16,750 nt of DNA from positions 1-16,750 of the forward strand of contig JALVTA010000221.1 of assembly GCA_027036095.1 (NCBI GenBank), written 5' to 3'. Every line of letters starts with the position of its first letter. Positions within the stretch are counted from its first letter, which is position 1. The stretch is from Thiotrichales bacterium. Its GTDB lineage: Bacteria > Pseudomonadota > Gammaproteobacteria > Thiomicrospirales > Thiomicrospiraceae. The position numbers were made by a program, and so were the translations under genes. Positions 13,667 through 16,750 of the stretch are shown here, piece after piece. The notes below the pieces were generated by a model. It was not told the DNA's origin, did not search any database, and worked only from the letters and a program-made list of their open reading frames with translations.

Positions 13667-14443
13667 TCAGTTGAACATCAGTGCGGTCAGTACGAAATCC
13701 AGTGCCAGCACCCCCAGCGACCCCTGCACCACCGTGCGCGTTGTGGCATAGCTCACCCCTTCCGACGTGGGCGGCGCCTCTTCGCCCTGGAACAGGGCTA
13801 CCACGGCGATCCACACCGCAAACACCACCGACTTGATCACGCCGTTGACCACATCATCCTGCCAGTCCACATGGGCGGTCATCTGGGACCAGAAAGCGCC
13901 ATCATCCACTCCCAGCCAGCCCACGGCCACCAGATAGCCGCCCAGAATCCCCAGCGCGGTGAAGATCAGCGTCAGCAGCGGCACCACCAGCACCACCGCC
14001 ACGAAACGTGGCGCGAAGATGAAGCGCACCGGGTCCACCGCCATCATCTCCAGCGCGGACAGCTGCTCGGTGGAACGCATCAGGCCGATCTCGGCCGTCA
14101 ACGCCGAGCCGGCCCGGCCCACGAACAACAGCGCCGTCACCACCGGCCCCAGCTCCCGCAGCAGCGACAGCGCCGTCATGGTGCCGACCGCCTCCTCGGA
14201 GTTGTAGTCCACCAGCACATTGTAGCCCTGCAGTCCCAGCACCATGCCCACGAACAGCCCGGCGGTCAGAATGATGGGCAGCGACAGGGTGCCGGTGTTG
14301 TATACCTGCTTCAGCAGCAGGCGCACGCGCCAGAAGGGATACGCCAGTGCCGGCAAAAGGCCGAGCAGAAACAGCCCGGCCCGCCCGGCGGCCCGCAGCC
14401 GACTCAACCCCCAGCGCCCGATGGCGCGCAGCATGCGGATCAC
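13667..14443 (-). CDS. mlaE: Phospholipid transport permease MlaE
   Basis: A 258-residue MlaE-family permease with an N-terminal amphipathic/interfacial region and about five membrane helices. Diagnostic segments are GMVLGLQGYNVLVDY (66-80), LLRELGPVVTALLFVGRAGSALTAEIG (about 93-119), the family's coupling-helix region, and EEAPPTSEGV (about 221-230), which resembles the usual G-x-x-x-x-GA-x-GVG segment. MlaE dimerises and forms the lipid path through the inner membrane. The predicted start is GTG (14441-14443), giving a GTGA overlap with mlaF; an ATG three codons downstream is an alternative. Confidence 0.94.
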   Translation of the reverse strand: MIRMLRAIGRWGLSRLRAAGRAGLFLLGLLPALAYPFWRVRLLLKQVYNTGTLSLPIILTAGLFVGMVLGLQGYNVLVDYNSEEAVGTMTALSLLRELGPVVTALLFVGRAGSALTAEIGLMRSTEQLSALEMMAVDPVRFIFAPRFVAVVLVVPLLTLIFTALGILGGYLVAVGWLGVDDGAFWSQMTAHVDWQDDVVNGVIKSVVFAVWIAVVALFQGEEAPPTSEGVSYATTRTVVQGSLGVLALDFVLTALMFN

Positions 14444-15231
14444 AGCCCCAGCTCCTCTCGAAACGGCGGTGCAGGATAATGAAAAGGCACCGGCCCGTCC
14501 GGCAGCCCGCCGAGAAACTGGCGCACATAGGGGTCCGCACTCTCACGCACCGCCGCCACATCCCCCTGCGCCACCACACGTCCTTCCGAGAGCACATAGA
14601 CCTGATGGGCGATGGAGAGCACCTCCTCCACATCGTGGGAGACCACCACGCTGGTCAGCCCCAGGCTGTGATTGAGCTTCTCGATCAGCTTGAGCAGCAC
14701 CCCCATGGTGATGGGGTCCTGCCCCACGAAAGGCTCGTCATAGAGTACCATGGCCGGATCCAGAGCGATGGCCCGGGCCAGCGCCACCCGTCGCGCCATG
14801 CCGCCGGAAAGCTCGGATGGCATCAGATGGCGTGCGCCACGCAGCCCCACCGCCTGCAGCTTCATCAGCACGATGCGCTCAATGGCCGCCTCCGACAGGC
14901 GGGTGTGTTCCCGCAGAGGAAAGGCCACATTGTCGAACACGTTGAGATCGGTCAGCAGCGCACCGCTCTGAAACAGCATGCCCATGCGCCGGCGCAGCTC
15001 GAACAGGGCACGGCGTGACAGGCGGTGCACATCCTCGCCGTCCACCCGCACCCGACCGGACTCGGGCCGCAGCTGGCCGGCAATCAGCTTGAGCAGCGTG
15101 GTCTTGCCGGTGCCGCTCGGGCCCATCACAGCGGTCACCTGCCCACGGGGAATGGTCAGGGAGAGATCATCAAAGATGACCCGCTCGCCACGGCGGAAGG
15201 TGAGATGTTCGATTTCGATATGCGGCTGCAT
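14440..15231 (-). CDS. mlaF: Phospholipid transport ATP-binding protein MlaF
   Basis: A 263-residue ABC ATPase. Walker A is GPSGTGKTT (37-45), the Q-loop Gln88, the signature LSGGM (141-145), Walker B MVLYDEP (161-167, catalytic Glu166) and the H-loop His199. The last 25 or so residues (GGLPDGPVPFHYPAPPF onward) match the C-terminal extension of MlaF that grips the neighbouring MlaF and contacts MlaB in known structures. It powers lipid movement through MlaE to keep the outer membrane asymmetric. Its ATG overlaps the stop of the upstream Trp-rich gene by one base (TGATG); normally mlaF is the first gene of this operon. Confidence 0.95.
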   Translation of the reverse strand: MQPHIEIEHLTFRRGERVIFDDLSLTIPRGQVTAVMGPSGTGKTTLLKLIAGQLRPESGRVRVDGEDVHRLSRRALFELRRRMGMLFQSGALLTDLNVFDNVAFPLREHTRLSEAAIERIVLMKLQAVGLRGARHLMPSELSGGMARRVALARAIALDPAMVLYDEPFVGQDPITMGVLLKLIEKLNHSLGLTSVVVSHDVEEVLSIAHQVYVLSEGRVVAQGDVAAVRESADPYVRQFLGGLPDGPVPFHYPAPPFREELGL

Positions 15232-15809
15232 CAGAGTCCCATCAGCTCGGCCAGCTGTTTGAACTGCTTGAGTGTGCTCATGTTAGCGCAGCCGTCACGC
15301 ACAATGAAAGGGGCACCTTCGACACCGGTCGGCAGACTGGCGGAGAAGTCTTCCAGCAGCGTGCGCTGTTCGGTTGCGTCATCCGGCACCGACACCGCCC
15401 AGCCCAGCGGCGCGCCGCTCAGATGGCGCCAGCGCCAGTCCGCCGGCACATCGGGACGGTCGAACCAGGTGACCGGCCACTGCATCAGGGTATCCGGCAG
15501 GTCCACATGGCTGGCCAGGCCCACCTGCTGCCCCCGCTCCGTCAATTGCTGAAGCGTTTCATGCAGCCGGGCGGTGGCACCCTCATCCAGCGGCTCACGC
15601 ACGCCGAAGCCGATCCAGCGCAGGGTATCGGCACTGTCAAGAAAATCAGCCCAGGCCGTCTCGTCCCATGTGCGCCACAACGCATGGGGCACCAGCACGG
15701 CGGAAAACCAGTTGGCATACCAGTCCAGCTGCCAGTCCTCGGGCAGATCTTCCGGAAAGGCATCGCCACACGCCCAGCCCATGGCACCGATCTCGATATT
15801 CTCCAGCAT
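15231..15809 (-). CDS. Trp-rich protein, possibly a divergent DUF72 (YecE-like) protein
   Basis: A 192-residue acidic protein that I do not firmly recognise. It has 13 tryptophans (about 7%). The N-terminus, IGAMGWACGDAFPEDLP (about 7-23) with WYANWFSAVLVP (about 30-41), resembles the start of DUF72/YecE TIM-barrel proteins (G-x-x-GW ... FYP..LP ... YA..F..VE), but the protein is shorter than that family and ends in a compact MSTLKQFKQLAELMGL. No signal peptide or membrane helix is seen, so it is probably cytoplasmic. The ATG at 15809 is chosen because GGGAG lies 8 nt upstream; a longer reading from 15836 adds nine residues without such a site. It overlaps mlaF by one base and so heads the mla operon. 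Function unknown. Confidence 0.75.
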   Translation of the reverse strand: MLENIEIGAMGWACGDAFPEDLPEDWQLDWYANWFSAVLVPHALWRTWDETAWADFLDSADTLRWIGFGVREPLDEGATARLHETLQQLTERGQQVGLASHVDLPDTLMQWPVTWFDRPDVPADWRWRHLSGAPLGWAVSVPDDATEQRTLLEDFSASLPTGVEGAPFIVRDGCANMSTLKQFKQLAELMGL

Positions 15810-15835
15810 GACCTTTTCTCCCGCGTCAGGCCGCA

Positions 15836-15841
15836 TATAAT
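15836..15841 (+). promoter_or_regulatory. Perfect -10 box for the yrbG-type gene
   Basis: TATAAT lies 28 bp before the ATG at 15870. The best upstream -35 candidate is poor (TTTTCT, 15814-15819, 16-bp spacing). Transcription would start near 15848. Confidence 0.35.
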
Positions 15842-15867
15842 AAATGTTTTTTTACACCCATAAGCAA
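15837..15867 (-). promoter_or_regulatory. Candidate promoter for the mla-mur-his gene train
   Basis: On the minus strand TTGCTT (15867-15862) and TATTAT (15842-15837) are 19 bp apart, which is long. The A-run and the -10 region overlap the divergent TATAAT. Location fits a start near 15830, just before the ATG at 15809. Weak evidence. Confidence 0.25.
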
Positions 15868-15869
15868 AC

Positions 15870-16750
15870 ATGATAAGCACGCTTGCCCTGCCCGCACTGG
15901 GGCTGTTCATCGGCCTCTGGCTGCTCATCAAGAGCGCCGACGCCTTCATCGAGGGCGCCGCGGCCGTCGCCGCCCACCTGAACATCAGCCCGCTTATCAT
16001 CGGGGTGGTGGTGCTCGGCTTCGGCACCTCCATGCCGGAGATCATCGTCTCCATTCTGGCCGCGCTGGACGGCGCGCCCGGGCTGGCGGTGGGCAACGCC
16101 ATCGGCTCCAACATCGCCAACGTAGGGCTGGTGCTGGGGGTGACCGCCCTGCTGGTGCCGCTGGGCGTGCGTTCCAGCGTGCTGCGGCGGGAGCTGCCGC
16201 TGTTGATCGGCGTCACCCTGGCCGCCGGGCTGCTGTTTCTGGATGGCGCGCTCAGCCGTCTTGACGGCATCCTGCTGCTGATCGCCTTCTTCGCCAGCAT
16301 GGCGTGGATGATCCATATCAACCGCAACGCCCCGGCCAGCGACCCGCTGGAGCAGGAGGTGGAGCAGGAGCTGGCGGCGCTGGAAAAGATGCCGCTGAAA
16401 AAGGCCTGGCTGATGACCCTCGTCGGCCTGATCGTGCTCATGCTGGCCGCCAAACTCATGGTCTGGGGCGCGGTGGAGATCGCCCATTATTTCGGCGTCT
16501 CGGACGCCATCATCGGCCTGACCATCATCGCCATCGGCACCAGTTTGCCGGAGCTGGCCGCCGGCATCACCGCCGCCCGCAAAGGCGAGGCGGACCTGGT
16601 AGTCGGCAATGTGGTCGGTTCCAACCTGTTCAACCTGCTCACGGTGGTGGCCATGCCGGCACTGATCGCACCGGGCGCGCTGGATGCAGGCATCGTCACC
16701 CGCGACTACCCCATCATGCTGGCCTTCACGCTGCTGATGCTGCTGTTCGC
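15870..16750 (+). CDS. yrbG: YrbG-type calcium/sodium antiporter (partial, 3' end outside window)
   Basis: The first 293 codons of a K+-dependent Na+/Ca2+ exchanger-like protein (family length about 320); the reading frame stays open to the window end. Two inverted alpha-repeats carry the ion-binding signatures: GFGTSMPE (50-57) with GNAIGSNIAN (75-84), and AIGTSLPE (221-228) with GNVVGSNLFN (246-255). About nine membrane helices are visible, with an acidic cytoplasmic loop (PLEQEVEQELAALEK, 159-173) between the two halves. It would exchange Ca2+ for Na+ (or H+) at the inner membrane; E. coli YrbG itself has no settled physiological role. It diverges from the mla operon, as in E. coli, where kdsD, kdsC and lptCAB follow. 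No strong Shine-Dalgarno is seen before the ATG. Confidence 0.93.
   Translation, partial: MISTLALPALGLFIGLWLLIKSADAFIEGAAAVAAHLNISPLIIGVVVLGFGTSMPEIIVSILAALDGAPGLAVGNAIGSNIANVGLVLGVTALLVPLGVRSSVLRRELPLLIGVTLAAGLLFLDGALSRLDGILLLIAFFASMAWMIHINRNAPASDPLEQEVEQELAALEKMPLKKAWLMTLVGLIVLMLAAKLMVWGAVEIAHYFGVSDAIIGLTIIAIGTSLPELAAGITAARKGEADLVVGNVVGSNLFNLLTVVAMPALIAPGALDAGIVTRDYPIMLAFTLLMLLF

Noticed and set aside
15542..16459. Minus-strand frame of 305 codons across the exchanger gene and the Trp-rich gene
   Set aside because: Ser/Arg-rich antisense reading of the plus-strand exchanger, whose two alpha-repeats are intact; it also crosses a promoter region.
1..16750. CRISPR array, tRNA/rRNA genes, prophage, IS element or defence/toxin module
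   Set aside because: I looked on both strands and saw no regularly spaced repeats, tRNA-like clover sequences, transposase or integrase motifs, or toxin-antitoxin pairs.

Overview
The window is a GC-rich piece (by eye, around 60% or more) of a proteobacterial chromosome, most likely a gammaproteobacterium. Three things point there: an mla operon divergent from a yrbG-type exchanger, as in E. coli; the run mlaFEDCB - ibaG - murA - hisG-hisD-hisC, as in Pseudomonas; and a short-form HisG. A betaproteobacterium is less likely but shares part of this order. A cytochrome bc1 complex shows that respiration uses cytochrome c. Nothing here fixes the genus.

Layout. Positions 1-684 (minus) hold the 5' part of a bolA-family gene, cut by the window edge, and an upstream secreted DUF302 gene. 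A 102-bp divergent promoter region with two palindromes separates these from a plant-type [2Fe-2S] ferredoxin gene (787-1041, plus). The ferredoxin gene converges with radA (1262-2629, minus) across about 220 bp that hold a hairpin and two copies of a short repeat. A strong terminator (2651-2674) closes petABC (2700-5216, minus), which encodes Rieske protein, cytochrome b and cytochrome c1.

From 15809 down to 5312 runs one tightly packed minus-strand gene train of 14 genes: a Trp-rich unknown gene, mlaF, mlaE, mlaD, mlaC, mlaB, an ABC-2 exporter pair, ibaG, murA, hisG, hisD, hisC and a Nif3-like gene. Nine of its 13 junctions overlap by 1-8 nt and the others are 7-21 nt apart, so translational coupling is likely. 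The train joins retrograde phospholipid transport (Mla), an unassigned exporter, Fe-S/BolA biology, the first committed step of peptidoglycan synthesis (MurA) and part of histidine synthesis. A divergent promoter region (15810-15869) leads on the plus strand into a yrbG-type Ca2+/Na+ exchanger gene that runs off the right edge.

Nearly every gene belongs to a known family and I see no phage, IS, CRISPR, toxin or defence module. The least explained items are: a 13-bp core repeat (GGGGAGGCCCCGT) present three times, once inside mlaB codons; the Trp-rich gene at the head of the mla operon; the exporter pair inside the operon; terminator-like hairpins just before radA and before ibaG; and a cytochrome b with PVWY in place of PEWY and a 14-residue second haem spacing. 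No gene-free stretch exceeds 300 bp.
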